64,000 nucleotides of DNA from CAVVJA01 sp963801715 (GCA_963801715.1 CAWDGB010000012.1:54805-118804); one strand, 5' to 3'; shown: positions 34,677 through 43,801, numbered from the stretch's first letter. Translations and numbers: made by a program. The notes: generated by a model from the letters alone, not told the origin.

Positions 34677-35582
34677 ATGACGAGATCGTTCCTCATCCGG
34701 CCGCTCGGCGCCTTCTCGCTGCGCGAATCAGCCCTGTTCGGGTTTGGTCAGCGGATGCCAGGCGGCCAGCGGGCGGGCTCGGCCGACGACGGTTTCGATG
34801 GTGTTATGCGCCTGGCATTTTGCCTCGACGGCTACACCGACCAGGTTGGCGTAGAACTCCGGCAGGACGGCGCGGGCGTGCATGGTGTCGTCCACGGCGC
34901 CGGTGATCTGGACGCGATCCGACGGCAGGTGGCCCGCTGTCTCTCGCTCGATCATGACGGCCGCGACTTCGAGACGGTGGGCCACCGGGATCCGGTGATC
35001 GGGCGGTTGCAGCAAGCGGCGCCTGGACTCCGTCCACCGCTGTTCTATTCGCCCTACGAGGCGGCGGCCTGGTCGGTTCTGAGTGCTCGGCGCCCGGCCG
35101 CGCAGACCGCTCAAGTGCGGACGCGACTCAGCCGAGCCTGGGGCCGGACCTTTGAGCTGGCTGGTGAACCGCTCGCCGCCCTGCCCACACCGCGCCAGTT
35201 GCTGGAAATAACGGACTTTCCCGGCATTCCATCCGACCGCATCGAGCGGTTGCACGGTGTCGCGCAGGCCGCGCTGCGGGGGCTGCTGGATGCCGACCGG
35301 CTGCTCCGGCTCGGTCCAGTCGTCGCGGCGAGCGAGGTGCAGCGGATCAGGGGCATCGGGCCGTTCTACGCCAGCCTCATCGTCGTTCGGGGTACCGGAT
35401 TTACCGATGTGCTGGTGCCGGACGAGTCGCGGTCGCTCGACCTTATCCGGCAGCTCTACGGATTGGCGGACCTGCCGACACCGGCGGAGCTCGAGGAGCT
35501 GGCCGAGCCGTGGCGCCCATTCCGAACGTGGTGCACCGTGCTCATCCGAGCCGCCGGTCATCGGGTGCTGGTTTCCTCATGA
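34677..35582 (+). CDS. AlkA-like DNA-3-methyladenine glycosylase (HhH-GPD)
   Basis: A 301-residue HhH-GPD protein. The helix-hairpin-helix reads VQRIRGIGPFYASLIVVRGTG, followed by DVLVPDES, where the catalytic Asp of AlkA lies, and the terminal AEPWRPFRTWCTVLIRAAG corresponds to AlkA AERWKPWRSYALLHIW. The N-terminal part holds the AlkA-type beta domain. It removes alkylated bases, starting base excision repair. Its 3' end overlaps the end of the convergent E1 gene by 41 bases. Confidence 0.85.
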   Translation: MTRSFLIRPLGAFSLRESALFGFGQRMPGGQRAGSADDGFDGVMRLAFCLDGYTDQVGVELRQDGAGVHGVVHGAGDLDAIRRQVARCLSLDHDGRDFETVGHRDPVIGRLQQAAPGLRPPLFYSPYEAAAWSVLSARRPAAQTAQVRTRLSRAWGRTFELAGEPLAALPTPRQLLEITDFPGIPSDRIERLHGVAQAALRGLLDADRLLRLGPVVAASEVQRIRGIGPFYASLIVVRGTGFTDVLVPDESRSLDLIRQLYGLADLPTPAELEELAEPWRPFRTWCTVLIRAAGHRVLVSS

Positions 35583-37770
35583 TGAGGGCCCGGGCCGCGC
35601 GGTCGACGGCGGCTTCGTCCAGCAAAACGGTGGTCGCCGCATCCCCGAGCGGGATAAAGCTGTCCATGCTGGATACCCGGGTGATCGGGCCGCCGAAGCC
35701 GGCTTCGACGAGAGCGGTGACGACGCCCTCGCCGACGCCGCCCGAATGCCGGGTCTCGTCGGCCACCAGTACTCGCCCGGTGGCCACCGACTCGCGGACG
35801 ATGTCGGCGATCGGCAGGGGCGCGACGAACCGTAGATCGACGACCCGGGCGCCGATGCCGTACTCCTTCAGGCGCCCGGCCACTCGCAGGCTCATGCGCA
35901 GCCCGTTGCCAAAGGTGAGGATGGTGATATCCATGCCATCGCCATAGACGCGGGCGGACCCGATCGGGATGTGCGCGTCTGTGTCGTCGGGCGGAGGGTA
36001 TGTGCCCAGCCAGCCGCGGTCGCCGGCGCGAAGCAGGTCCCGCTCGTGGTAGAGCGCGATGGGTTCGAGTAGGACGCTGACCTGACCATCGCTTTCGGCT
36101 GCAGCGAGCAGCGTTCGTATTAGCGGCGGCGCGTCGTCCGGGCGGGCCGGTACGGCGACAACGAGGCCAGGGATATCCCGCAGCGCGGCGATGGCGTTGT
36201 CGTTGTGGAAGTGGCCCCCGAAGCCCTTCTGGTAGGCCAGGCCGGCGATCCGTACCACCATCGGGTTGGTGTAGGCGCCGTCGGAGAAGAACCGGAGGCT
36301 GGCCGCTTCGCCCCGCAGCTGGTCTTCGGCGTTGTGGACGTAGGCGAGGTACTGGATCTCGGGGACTGGGAGCAGGCCGCTGACGCCAAGCCCCAGACCC
36401 AGGCCGAGGATGGCCTGCTCGTCCAGCGGAGTGTCGAAAACGCGCGTCGAGCGGAAGCGCTGCTGCAAGCCGCGCGTGACCCCGTAGACACCGCCTTTGC
36501 GGCCGACGTCCTCGCCGAACACGACGAGTCCCGGGCGCGCGGCGAGCTCGTCGGTAAGGGCGGCATTGATCGCCTGAGCCAGGGTCAGCGGACCGGCGTG
36601 CTCCGGTAGCCGGCCGCTGAATACCTGCTCTCGCACGTCGTCGGGGATAGTTCGAATCGCCAGCGCCCTGATCGTCTCCGGACGCCGCGGTGCGAGCGGA
36701 GCGACGACAGCGGCGGCGGAGGTCAGCCGAGGCGGGTCCTGCAAGCTCTCCGCGATCTGCTCGACCAAGGCGCCGATCTCGTCGTAGCGAGCCAGCAGAT
36801 CGACCCCGTGGTCGGACGCGATCCGTCGCCCCAGCGAGACCAGCGGGTCGCGCGAGCGATCAGCGGCCATCTCGCGGACGCCGCGGTACCCACTCTCGAC
36901 GTCCGTGCCGGCGTGGCCGAGATACCGGACCGTGCGCAGGTGCAGGAACACGGGCTGGCGCGTGGCTCGGATGCGCTCGACAGTGGCCGCGGCGACCTGC
37001 TCGACTTCCGCGCTGTCCTCGCCGTCGGCGGCGACGTACTCGATCCCCGGCCGGCGGGCGGCGGCGGCAACCCAACCGGATGGCGTACGCACCGAGATCC
37101 CGAGTCCGTTGTCCTCGCACACGAACAGCACCGGGATGCCAAGCCCGAGGCGCACGCAATAGCCGGCCGTGTTGAGCGCTCCGGCGGCAGTGGAATGGTT
37201 CAGGCTGGCATCGCCGAAGCTGGTGACCACGACAGCGTCGTCCGGCCACCGGGCATCGACCCCGATCCGCCGCGCCCGTTCGATGGCGAACGCTATGCCA
37301 ACGGCACGGGGCAGATGCGAGGCGATGGTCGAGGTCTGCGGAATGATCGACAGGTCCGGGTGCCCGAACACCTTGTGCCGCCCGCCCGAGGCAGGGTCGG
37401 CCACCGACCCAGCGACGCCGAGCAGCACGTCCCGCAGGCCGTCGGCCAGCTTCCGACCGGCCTGCATCGACCGCGCGAGGTAGAACGCACCCGATCGGTA
37501 GTGCAACAGTGCGGGATCCGACGTCCGGAGGGCCAGGGCAACCACGGCATTCGACTCGTGCCCCGCCGACCCGATCGTGTAGAAGCCTTGCCCGCGCTCG
37601 CGCATCCGTCGAGCGTGAATGTCGAGCTGGCGACTACCAGCCATGGCGTCGAACAGGCCCAGCAGGGTTTCGGGCGCCGCGGATGATCCGTGCCCACGGC
37701 CGAGATCCTCGAGTTGGGACCGGACTTGGGCGTCGAGCTCGTCGTGCGGCTGCGTCACGGCCTCGATCAT
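35542..37770 (-). CDS. 2-oxoacid dehydrogenase E1, fused alpha and beta subunits
   Basis: A 742-residue thiamine diphosphate enzyme. Residues 1 to about 350 are the E1 alpha part: GHESNAVVALAL, and the ThDP site VVTSFGDASLNHSTAAGALNTAG ... VLFVCEDNGLGISVRTP. Residues about 390-742 are the E1 beta part: ALTDELAARPGLVVFGEDVGRKGGVYGVTRGL, EQAILGLGLGLGVSGLLPVPEIQ, and the C-terminal transketolase domain with VLVADETRHSGGVGEGV. Branched-chain 2-oxoacid or a related acid is the likely substrate. No E2 lipoyl transferase or E3 gene is near, so it must use partners encoded elsewhere. It is divergent from ctaD. Confidence 0.88.
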   Translation of the reverse strand: MIEAVTQPHDELDAQVRSQLEDLGRGHGSSAAPETLLGLFDAMAGSRQLDIHARRMRERGQGFYTIGSAGHESNAVVALALRTSDPALLHYRSGAFYLARSMQAGRKLADGLRDVLLGVAGSVADPASGGRHKVFGHPDLSIIPQTSTIASHLPRAVGIAFAIERARRIGVDARWPDDAVVVTSFGDASLNHSTAAGALNTAGYCVRLGLGIPVLFVCEDNGLGISVRTPSGWVAAAARRPGIEYVAADGEDSAEVEQVAAATVERIRATRQPVFLHLRTVRYLGHAGTDVESGYRGVREMAADRSRDPLVSLGRRIASDHGVDLLARYDEIGALVEQIAESLQDPPRLTSAAAVVAPLAPRRPETIRALAIRTIPDDVREQVFSGRLPEHAGPLTLAQAINAALTDELAARPGLVVFGEDVGRKGGVYGVTRGLQQRFRSTRVFDTPLDEQAILGLGLGLGVSGLLPVPEIQYLAYVHNAEDQLRGEAASLRFFSDGAYTNPMVVRIAGLAYQKGFGGHFHNDNAIAALRDIPGLVVAVPARPDDAPPLIRTLLAAAESDGQVSVLLEPIALYHERDLLRAGDRGWLGTYPPPDDTDAHIPIGSARVYGDGMDITILTFGNGLRMSLRVAGRLKEYGIGARVVDLRFVAPLPIADIVRESVATGRVLVADETRHSGGVGEGVVTALVEAGFGGPITRVSSMDSFIPLGDAATTVLLDEAAVDRAARALIMRKPAPDDRRLG

Positions 37771-37934
37771 GCCCGCTGCCGGCGACCGGGCGACGGGGAG
37801 CTCGCGCCGAAGATGCCAATAATGGCGATCCGGGTGCCGCGGCGAGGTCGCTGGTGGCTATTCTAAATCCGGCGGCGGGGCCGCACCCGCCCGCCGACGT
37901 CCGGACCGTCTGGCAAACCCGAGCGGGAGGCACG

Positions 37935-39734
37935 TTGACCACGACTGCCGAGCCCACCGCGGCGGAGGCTCCCGAGCCGACGAGTCTGCTGCCGCAGCCG
38001 ATCATCAGTCAGCCGTTCCCGGAGCACGAGGTCGCCAAGGGGTCGATGTTCCTCAATGTGCTCCGCACGACGGACCACAAGCTCATCGGCCGGCTGTACC
38101 TGGTCACCTCGTTCCTGTTCTTCTTCCTGGGCGGCTTCATGGCGCTGCTCATGCGCGCCGAGCTGGCCCGCCCGGGGATGCAGTTCCTGTCTCCGGAGCA
38201 GTACAACCAGCTGTTCACGATGCACGGCACGATCATGTTGCTGTTCTTCGCGACGCCGCTCGTCTTCGCATTTGCCAACCTCGTACTCCCGCTGCAGATC
38301 GGCTCGCCGGATGTCGCGTTTCCGCGGCTCAATGCGTTCTCCTACTGGCTGTATCTATTCGGCGCCCTGACCGCCACCTCCGGCTTCATAACGCCTGGTG
38401 GCGCTGCGGACGGCGGCTGGACGTTCTACATGCCCCTCAATGACGGGCTCAACGCGCCTGGCGTGGGCAACGATCTGTGGATCATCGGTCTAGGTGTTGC
38501 CGGCCTGGGAACGATCCTCGGCGGCGTCAACATGATCACCACTGTGATCACACTCCGCTGCCCGGGCATGACGATGTTCCGCATGCCGATCTTCACCTGG
38601 AACATCCTGGTCACCAGCCTGCTGGTGCTCTTCGCGTTCCCGATCCTGACGGCGGCCCTGCTCGTCGCGTATCTCGACCGGCATTTGGACGCTCAGGTGT
38701 ACGCGCCCGCGAACGGCGGTGCCATTCTGTGGCAACACCTGTTCTGGTTCTTCGGCCACCCTGAGGTCTACATCGTCGCGCTCCCGTTCTTCGGCATCGT
38801 GACGGAGATCATCCCGGTCTTCAGCCGGAAGCCGCTGTTCGGCTACAAGGGCATGGTCTTTGCGACGCTGTCGATCGCGGCGCTGTCGCTCACGGTGTGG
38901 GCGCACCACATGTTCACGACCGGTCAGGTGTTGCTGCCGTTCTTCTCGATCATGACGTTCCTGATCGCGGTCCCCACCGGAATGAAGTTCTTCAACTGGA
39001 CGGGCACGATGTGGCGTGGCTCGATCACGTTCGAGACGCCGATGTTGTTCTCAATCGGTTTCCTCGTCACATTTCTGTTCGGCGGCTTGACCGGCGTAAT
39101 CCTCGCCAGCCCACCGCTCGACTTCCAGGTTTCTGACACGTACTTCGTGGTTGCGCACTTCCACTATGTCTTGTTCGGCACTATCGTCTTCGCGGCCTAC
39201 GCCGGCGTGTACTTCTGGTTCCCGAAGTACACCGGGCGTTATCTGGACGAGCGGATGGGCAAGCTGCACTTCTGGCTCACCTTCATCGGCTTCCACATGA
39301 CGTTCCTGGTGCAACACTGGCTGGGTGCCGAAGGTATGCCTCGCCGTTACGCCGACTACCTGCCGACCGATGGCTTCACGGGCCTGAACACGTGGTCGAC
39401 GATCGGCTCGTTCGTGCTGGGCGCGTCGTTGATCCCGTTCATCTACAACATCTACAAGTCTTACCGCTTCGGTGAAGTGGTTACCGCAGACGATCCATGG
39501 GGCCACGGCAACTCGCTCGAATGGGCGACCTCCTGCCCGCCGCCGCGACACAACTTCACGTCCATTCCCGTCATCCGTTCGGAGCGGCCAGCCTTCGAAT
39601 ACCACTACCCGCACCTGCTGGACCGGCTAGAGGCCGAGGCGCACGCCGGCCGGCGCCATCAGGCGGCGACCAGCACTGTGGGCAGCGGCGAGTCAGCCCA
39701 CAGCGCGCGCGACACCGATCCAACAACCAGCTAG
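37935..39734 (+). CDS. ctaD: Cytochrome c oxidase subunit I (aa3-type)
   Basis: A 599-residue 12-helix catalytic subunit of complex IV. Haem a His is in LFTMHGTIMLLFF; the CuB His and cross-linked Tyr are in FWFFGHPEVYIVALPFFG; the CuB pair is WAHHMFTTG; haem a3 and a His are in VVAHFHYVLFGT. The TTG at 37935 is chosen for GGGAGG four bases upstream (37925-37930) and because the protein then begins like actinobacterial CtaD (about 30 residues before DHKLIGRLYL). Neighbour serB matches the mycobacterial ctaD-serB2 order. The other oxidase subunits are not in the window. Confidence 0.96.
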   Translation: MTTTAEPTAAEAPEPTSLLPQPIISQPFPEHEVAKGSMFLNVLRTTDHKLIGRLYLVTSFLFFFLGGFMALLMRAELARPGMQFLSPEQYNQLFTMHGTIMLLFFATPLVFAFANLVLPLQIGSPDVAFPRLNAFSYWLYLFGALTATSGFITPGGAADGGWTFYMPLNDGLNAPGVGNDLWIIGLGVAGLGTILGGVNMITTVITLRCPGMTMFRMPIFTWNILVTSLLVLFAFPILTAALLVAYLDRHLDAQVYAPANGGAILWQHLFWFFGHPEVYIVALPFFGIVTEIIPVFSRKPLFGYKGMVFATLSIAALSLTVWAHHMFTTGQVLLPFFSIMTFLIAVPTGMKFFNWTGTMWRGSITFETPMLFSIGFLVTFLFGGLTGVILASPPLDFQVSDTYFVVAHFHYVLFGTIVFAAYAGVYFWFPKYTGRYLDERMGKLHFWLTFIGFHMTFLVQHWLGAEGMPRRYADYLPTDGFTGLNTWSTIGSFVLGASLIPFIYNIYKSYRFGEVVTADDPWGHGNSLEWATSCPPPRHNFTSIPVIRSERPAFEYHYPHLLDRLEAEAHAGRRHQAATSTVGSGESAHSARDTDPTTS

Positions 39735-39787
39735 CCTCTACAGGCGGCCGAGTCCGAAGCCGTCCGACTCTGATCGTCTGCGTGGTA

Positions 39788-41005
39788 ATGCGACCAACAT
39801 CTATCCTGATCACTGCCACTGGGCGGGACCGACCTGGGGTCACCGCGTCCTTCTTCGTCTCACTTGCCGAGCATGACGCCGACGTTGTCGACGTCGAACA
39901 AGTGGTAGTCCGCGAACGGCTGATTCTGGCCGTGTTGATCGAGCTGCGAGGCGACCCGGCGGCCTTGCGGCGTTCAGTCGCCCGCACCGCCAACGCCCTC
40001 GGGATGGACTGTGACGTCGTGGTCTTCGAGACCGAAGAGGACCGGCCGGAACGACGCTCCCGTTCGGGCCGCAGCCACGTGATCGTGCTCGGCCATCCGC
40101 TGCGGCCCGGGTCGATCAGCGATGTGGCTCACCGCATCGGCGATGCGGGCGGCACGATCGAGTCGATCACCCAGCTGTCTCGGTTGCCGGCGAGCAGCCT
40201 CGAGCTGCTCGTCAGTTCCGCGGACCCGGCTGCGCTCCGGTCGGCGCTGGTCCTGGCCGCAGAGGAGACGGGCCTTGACATCGCCGTCGAGCCGGCCGGT
40301 TTACGCCGCCGAGCCAAGCGCTTGGTCGTTCTCGACTTCGATTCCACCTTGATCCAGGACGAGGGGATCGACGCGTTGGCTGCGGCCGCTGGCCGAAGCC
40401 GCGAGGTGGAAGCGATCACGCATCGTGCCATGACCGGCGAGTTGGAGTATGCGGACTCGCTGCGACAGCGGGTGGCACTGCTCGCCGGGCTGCCCTACCC
40501 GCGGGTGGAGCAGGTGCGTGACGGACTGCGCCTCACTCCTGGCGCCGACCGATCCGTCCGTACCCTGCGCCGGCTGGGCTATCACGTTGGGGTGGTGAGC
40601 GGCGGCTTCACCTGCTTCACTGATCGGTTCGTGGCTGAACTCGGACTGGAATTCGCCGCCGCAAACGAGCTCGACATCGTGGACGGACGGCTCACCGGCC
40701 ACGTGCTGGAACCGATACTCGACCGCGAGGGCAAGGCCGACGCGCTTCGCGAATTCGCCGAGCGCTTCGACGTGCCGATGAGCCAGACCGTTGCGGTCGG
40801 CGACGGCGCCAACGACATCGACATGCTGGAGCTGGCCGGACTCGGCATCGCGTTCAACGCCAAGGCCGTGCTGCGCGCCGCCGCCGATGCATCCGTGACC
40901 CAGCCCTTCCTTGACTCAGTGCTGTTCATCCTCGGCATCTCCGGCGACGAGATCGACGAGGTAGCTGCCCTGGACCGGGCTCGATACGCCGGATTGCGTG
41001 ACTAG
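39788..41005 (+). CDS. serB: Phosphoserine phosphatase with N-terminal ACT-like domains
   Basis: A 405-residue SerB2-type enzyme of serine biosynthesis. Residues 1 to about 170 form two ACT-like domains (LITATGRDRPGVTASFFVSLAEH; VIVLGHPLRPGSISDVAHRIGDAGG), probably for amino acid feedback. The HAD phosphatase core follows: LVVLDFDSTLIQDEGID (nucleophile Asp), GVVSGGFTCFTDRF, EGKADALREFAERF, and AVGDGANDIDML. It lies 53 bases after ctaD, the same pairing as in mycobacteria. The ATG lacks a clear ribosome site. Confidence 0.95.
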   Translation: MRPTSILITATGRDRPGVTASFFVSLAEHDADVVDVEQVVVRERLILAVLIELRGDPAALRRSVARTANALGMDCDVVVFETEEDRPERRSRSGRSHVIVLGHPLRPGSISDVAHRIGDAGGTIESITQLSRLPASSLELLVSSADPAALRSALVLAAEETGLDIAVEPAGLRRRAKRLVVLDFDSTLIQDEGIDALAAAAGRSREVEAITHRAMTGELEYADSLRQRVALLAGLPYPRVEQVRDGLRLTPGADRSVRTLRRLGYHVGVVSGGFTCFTDRFVAELGLEFAAANELDIVDGRLTGHVLEPILDREGKADALREFAERFDVPMSQTVAVGDGANDIDMLELAGLGIAFNAKAVLRAAADASVTQPFLDSVLFILGISGDEIDEVAALDRARYAGLRD

Positions 41006-41013
41006 GGCGTGCC

Positions 41014-41595
41014 CTAATCCGCGGTACCTACAGATGGCACGCCGACCAGTTCCGCTCCGGCCGTGCGCATCTGCTCCAGCGCGTGATCGACGGTTGCCCG
41101 GGCCACTCCGGCGGTGAGATCGAGTCGGATGCTCGTAGCGAGGCCACTGGACAGGGCGTCGAGCGCCGTTGCTCTCACACAGTGGTCGGTGGCGATGCCG
41201 ACTATCTCGACGGCGTTGATGTGCTGGGCGCGCAGCCAGTCCAGCAACGGCCGGCCGTCCGCGTCCGCGATGCCCTCGAAGCCGGAGTACGCGGCGGCGT
41301 ATTCGCCCTTGTCGAAAACCAGCTCGAGATTGGTTCGATCGAGATCGGGGTGCAACTCCGCGCCTGAGGTGCCGGCAACGCAGTGCGCCGGCCAGGTGTC
41401 GATGTAGTCCGGTGTCTGGGAGAAGTGGCCTCCGGGGTCTATATGGCGGTCCCGGGTCGCTACCGCGTGGTCGAAGTCCCCGACATCCAGTCGGTCGCTT
41501 ATCGCCCGGGCCACGGCTGCGCCGCCGACGACCGACAGCGAGCCACCTTCGCAGAAGTCGTTCTGGACGTCGACCACGAGCAGCGCACGTGCCAT
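41014..41595 (-). CDS. pncA: Nicotinamidase
   Basis: A 193-residue isochorismatase-fold enzyme that hydrolyses nicotinamide to nicotinate for NAD salvage. The triad is Asp9 (LLVVDVQNDF), Lys96 (VFDKGEYAAAYSGFEG) and Cys139 (GIATDHCVRATA). Metal ligands Asp49, His51 and His57 lie in RDRHIDPGGHF. WPAHCVAGTSGAEL is also typical of PncA. It lies directly downstream-to-upstream of pncB on the same strand, with a palindromic element between, so nicotinamide salvage is encoded as a pair. Confidence 0.93.
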   Translation of the reverse strand: MARALLVVDVQNDFCEGGSLSVVGGAAVARAISDRLDVGDFDHAVATRDRHIDPGGHFSQTPDYIDTWPAHCVAGTSGAELHPDLDRTNLELVFDKGEYAAAYSGFEGIADADGRPLLDWLRAQHINAVEIVGIATDHCVRATALDALSSGLATSIRLDLTAGVARATVDHALEQMRTAGAELVGVPSVGTAD

Positions 41596-41622
41596 AGCTC
41601 GATTGTGCCGCTGGATCTGTCG

Positions 41623-41667
41623 TGATCTTGGACTTCTAGCGCTGGGACGACGGTTTATCCAAGATCA
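41623..41667. repeat. Dispersed palindromic element, copy 5
   Basis: TGATCTTGGA (41623-41632) pairs with TCCAAGATCA (41658-41667) around a 25-base loop (with GCGCTGGGACGACGG similar to copies 3 and 4). It lies between pncB and pncA. Confidence 0.8.
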
Positions 41668-41675
41668 TCAAGCAA

Positions 41676-42986
41676 TCATGACGGATACGGGAACTCCGAG
41701 ACGACGCGGGTCGGGATTGCCGGCTCGCCGTGTGAGAGCTTCAGGCCGTCCCAGGGCAAGGTGACCATCGCGGCCTGCAAATGCTCGCGGCAGGCAGCGA
41801 GATCCGGCAGCTCGTCCGCGGGCTTTCCGCCGCGGAGCAGCGGCTGTTGGAGGGCCCGGTCGTCCTCGCCGAGGACTATTTCGGCCTTCGGCTCCGAAAC
41901 GACAACCTCCTCGATCGCAGTTCCGGTTGCCTTGTGCACCCGATAGGCGAACTTTCGTCCGCCGTGGCTCTCCTTGTGCTCGGATCGCTTCGCGACCGGC
42001 CGGCCGTCGACGTCGACGAGCTTGTACACGAACCCAGCGGTGGGGGCGCCCGAGCCGGTGACCACCGCCGTGCCGGCGCCGTAGATGTCCACCGGCGCGG
42101 CGGCGAGCGCGGCGATCGCGTACTCGTCCAGGTCGCCGCTGACGACGATGCGCGTTCCAGTAGCTCCGAGACCGTCCAGCTGGGCACGGGCCTGACTGGC
42201 CAGCACACCGAGATCGCCGGAATCAATGCGTATGGCCCCGAGCGACGGACCGCCCGCGGCGACCGCGTTCTCGATGCCCTTGGTGATGTCGAAGGTGTCG
42301 ACAAGCAGCGTCGTAGCCGGGCCGAGGGCTGCTATCTGCGCCCGGAATGCTCCGAGTTCGTCGTCGTGCAGCAAGGTGAAAGCATGCGCGGCTGTGCCGG
42401 CCGTCGGGACGCCGAACACTCGCCCGGCCGCCAGGTTCGACGTGGAGGCGAACCCGGCGAGATAGGCCGCGCGCGCTGAGGCGATGGCCGCCAGCTCGTG
42501 GGTCCGGCGGGAGCCCATCTCGATGATCGGACGTCCAGCTGCGGCGCTCACCATGCGAGCTGCGGCCGAAGCGATAGCGGAGTCGTGGTTCAGCACCGAC
42601 AAACACAGCGTCTCCAGCACGACGCATTCCGCGAACGTGCCGCTCACTGTCAGCAGCGGCGAGTACGGGAAGTACAGCTCGCCCTCCCGGTAGCCGTCGA
42701 CATCGCCGCCGAATCGGTAGCTCGCCAGGTATTCGGCGCCCACGTCGTCAACGACCCCGTCGGCTCGTAGCTGCTCGACCTCATCCGGGGTTGGACGGAA
42801 ATCGGTGATGGCCTGCATCAGCCGCAAGGTCCCGGCCACGACGCCGTAGCGCCGGCCGTTCGGCAGCCGCCGCGCGAATACCTCGAAAGTGCATCGCCGT
42901 CGGGCCGTGCTGTCACGTAGCGCCGCCCCAAGCATGGTGAACTCGTAACGGTCGGTCAGCAATCCAGTCGGCACGCGTGCCACCAT
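41676..42986 (-). CDS. pncB: Nicotinate phosphoribosyltransferase
   Basis: A 436-residue enzyme making nicotinate mononucleotide from nicotinate and PRPP. Family segments: LLTDRYEFTMLGAAL, FEVFARRLPNGRRYGVVAG, ETLCLSVLNHDSAIASAAARMV, IEMGSRRTHELAAIASARAAYLAGFASTSNL, GTAAHAFTLLHDDE, ATTLLVDTFDI, IRIDSGDLGVLA, VVSGDLDEYAIAAL, and GAPTAGFVYKLVDVDGRPVAKRSEHK. Start 42986 matches the usual N terminus (VPTGLLTDRYEFTM); its ATG is only six bases from the divergent clpS ATG. In M. tuberculosis pncB1 (Rv1330c) is also divergent from clpS. Confidence 0.94.
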   Translation of the reverse strand: MVARVPTGLLTDRYEFTMLGAALRDSTARRRCTFEVFARRLPNGRRYGVVAGTLRLMQAITDFRPTPDEVEQLRADGVVDDVGAEYLASYRFGGDVDGYREGELYFPYSPLLTVSGTFAECVVLETLCLSVLNHDSAIASAAARMVSAAAGRPIIEMGSRRTHELAAIASARAAYLAGFASTSNLAAGRVFGVPTAGTAAHAFTLLHDDELGAFRAQIAALGPATTLLVDTFDITKGIENAVAAGGPSLGAIRIDSGDLGVLASQARAQLDGLGATGTRIVVSGDLDEYAIAALAAAPVDIYGAGTAVVTGSGAPTAGFVYKLVDVDGRPVAKRSEHKESHGGRKFAYRVHKATGTAIEEVVVSEPKAEIVLGEDDRALQQPLLRGGKPADELPDLAACREHLQAAMVTLPWDGLKLSHGEPAIPTRVVSEFPYPS

Positions 42987-42992
42987 AAACGT

Positions 42993-43295
42993 ATGCCTGA
43001 AACGCTCACCCCCCAGAGCGAGGAGCTGCGCGAGCAGGAACCCGATCAGCGCGCCCTCGCCGACCGGCCGTGGGTGACGATCGTATGGAACGACCCGATC
43101 AACCTCATGAGCTACGTCACTCATGTCTTCATGACGGTTTTCGGGTACCCCAAGGCGAAGGCGGAGAAACTCATGCTGGACGTGCACCATCGCGGCCGCG
43201 CGGTGGTCTCATCGGGCACTCGCGAGCGGATGGAGCTCGACGTCACGACGTTGCACGGCTACGGCCTATGGGCGACGGCCAAGCACGACAGCTGA
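42993..43295 (+). CDS. clpS: ATP-dependent Clp protease adaptor
   Basis: A 100-residue ClpS. The N-terminal 25 residues are acidic and flexible; the core is WVTIVWNDPINLMSYVTHVFMTVFGYPKAKAEKLMLDVHHRGRAVVSSGTRERME. The NDPINLMSYV and HHRG motifs form the N-degron pocket. ClpS delivers N-degron substrates to ClpC/ClpA. It is the first gene of the rightward block conserved with Rv1331-Rv1341. Confidence 0.95.
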   Translation: MPETLTPQSEELREQEPDQRALADRPWVTIVWNDPINLMSYVTHVFMTVFGYPKAKAEKLMLDVHHRGRAVVSSGTRERMELDVTTLHGYGLWATAKHDS

Positions 43296-43303
43296 GCGAC
43301 CTG

Positions 43304-43771
43304 GTGAAGTTCCGTCGACGACGCGGCGTACCCGAGCTTCAGCTCGACGAAATGGAGACAGCGCTGCTGGGCTCCTTGCTGGACGACCTCCTCGACGCTC
43401 TCGGCACGCTTCCCGAGGACGATCCGGTCCGCCAACGGTTGTTCCCCGATGGTTACCGGGACGACGTGGAGGCGGCGGCGGAGTTTCGCGGGTTGACCGA
43501 GGCGGGACTCCGCGACGACAAGGCGGCCCGGACGGAGCGCTGCCGGGCCGAGCTTCCCGCCGGGTCGGGGGAGTTACCGCTGCCACCCGAAGCGGCCGAG
43601 CGCTGGCTCACCGTGCTGAACGACTTGCGACTGGCGCTCGGCACGCGGCTCGGGGTCACCCAAGACGAGCCGACCGACATCGATCCTGCCGACCCACGCG
43701 CGCAGAGCTGGATGATCTACTACTGGCTCACGACGCTGCAGGACGGACTCGTGCAGACCGCGATGCGGTGA
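43304..43771 (+). CDS. DUF2017 family protein
   Basis: A 155-residue, mostly helical, acidic protein: DEMETALLGSLLDDLLDAL, LFPDGYRDDVEAAAEFRGLTEAGLRDDKAARTERCRAEL, DPADPRAQSWMIYYWLTTLQDGLVQTAM. It matches DUF2017, found next to clpS in actinobacteria (Rv1332 position). The role is unknown. GTG 43304 lies eight bases after the clpS stop; an ATG at 43268 inside clpS would add 12 residues. Presumed operon with clpS. Confidence 0.88.
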   Translation: MKFRRRRGVPELQLDEMETALLGSLLDDLLDALGTLPEDDPVRQRLFPDGYRDDVEAAAEFRGLTEAGLRDDKAARTERCRAELPAGSGELPLPPEAAERWLTVLNDLRLALGTRLGVTQDEPTDIDPADPRAQSWMIYYWLTTLQDGLVQTAMR

Positions 43772-43788
43772 CTTGCCGGGTTCTCAGC

Positions 43789-43794
43789 TACCGT
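43789..43794 (+). promoter_or_regulatory. TANNNT -10 box, leaderless start of mec
   Basis: TACCGT ends 7 bases before GTG 43802. This favours GTG 43802 over the in-frame GTG 43793, which lies inside the box. Confidence 0.45.
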
Positions 43795-43801
43795 GGCAGC
43801 T

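Noticed and set aside
37509..37934. N-terminal extension of ctaD
   Set aside because: It runs antisense to the E1 gene and has no counterpart in CtaD proteins; TTG 37935 has GGGAGG upstream.
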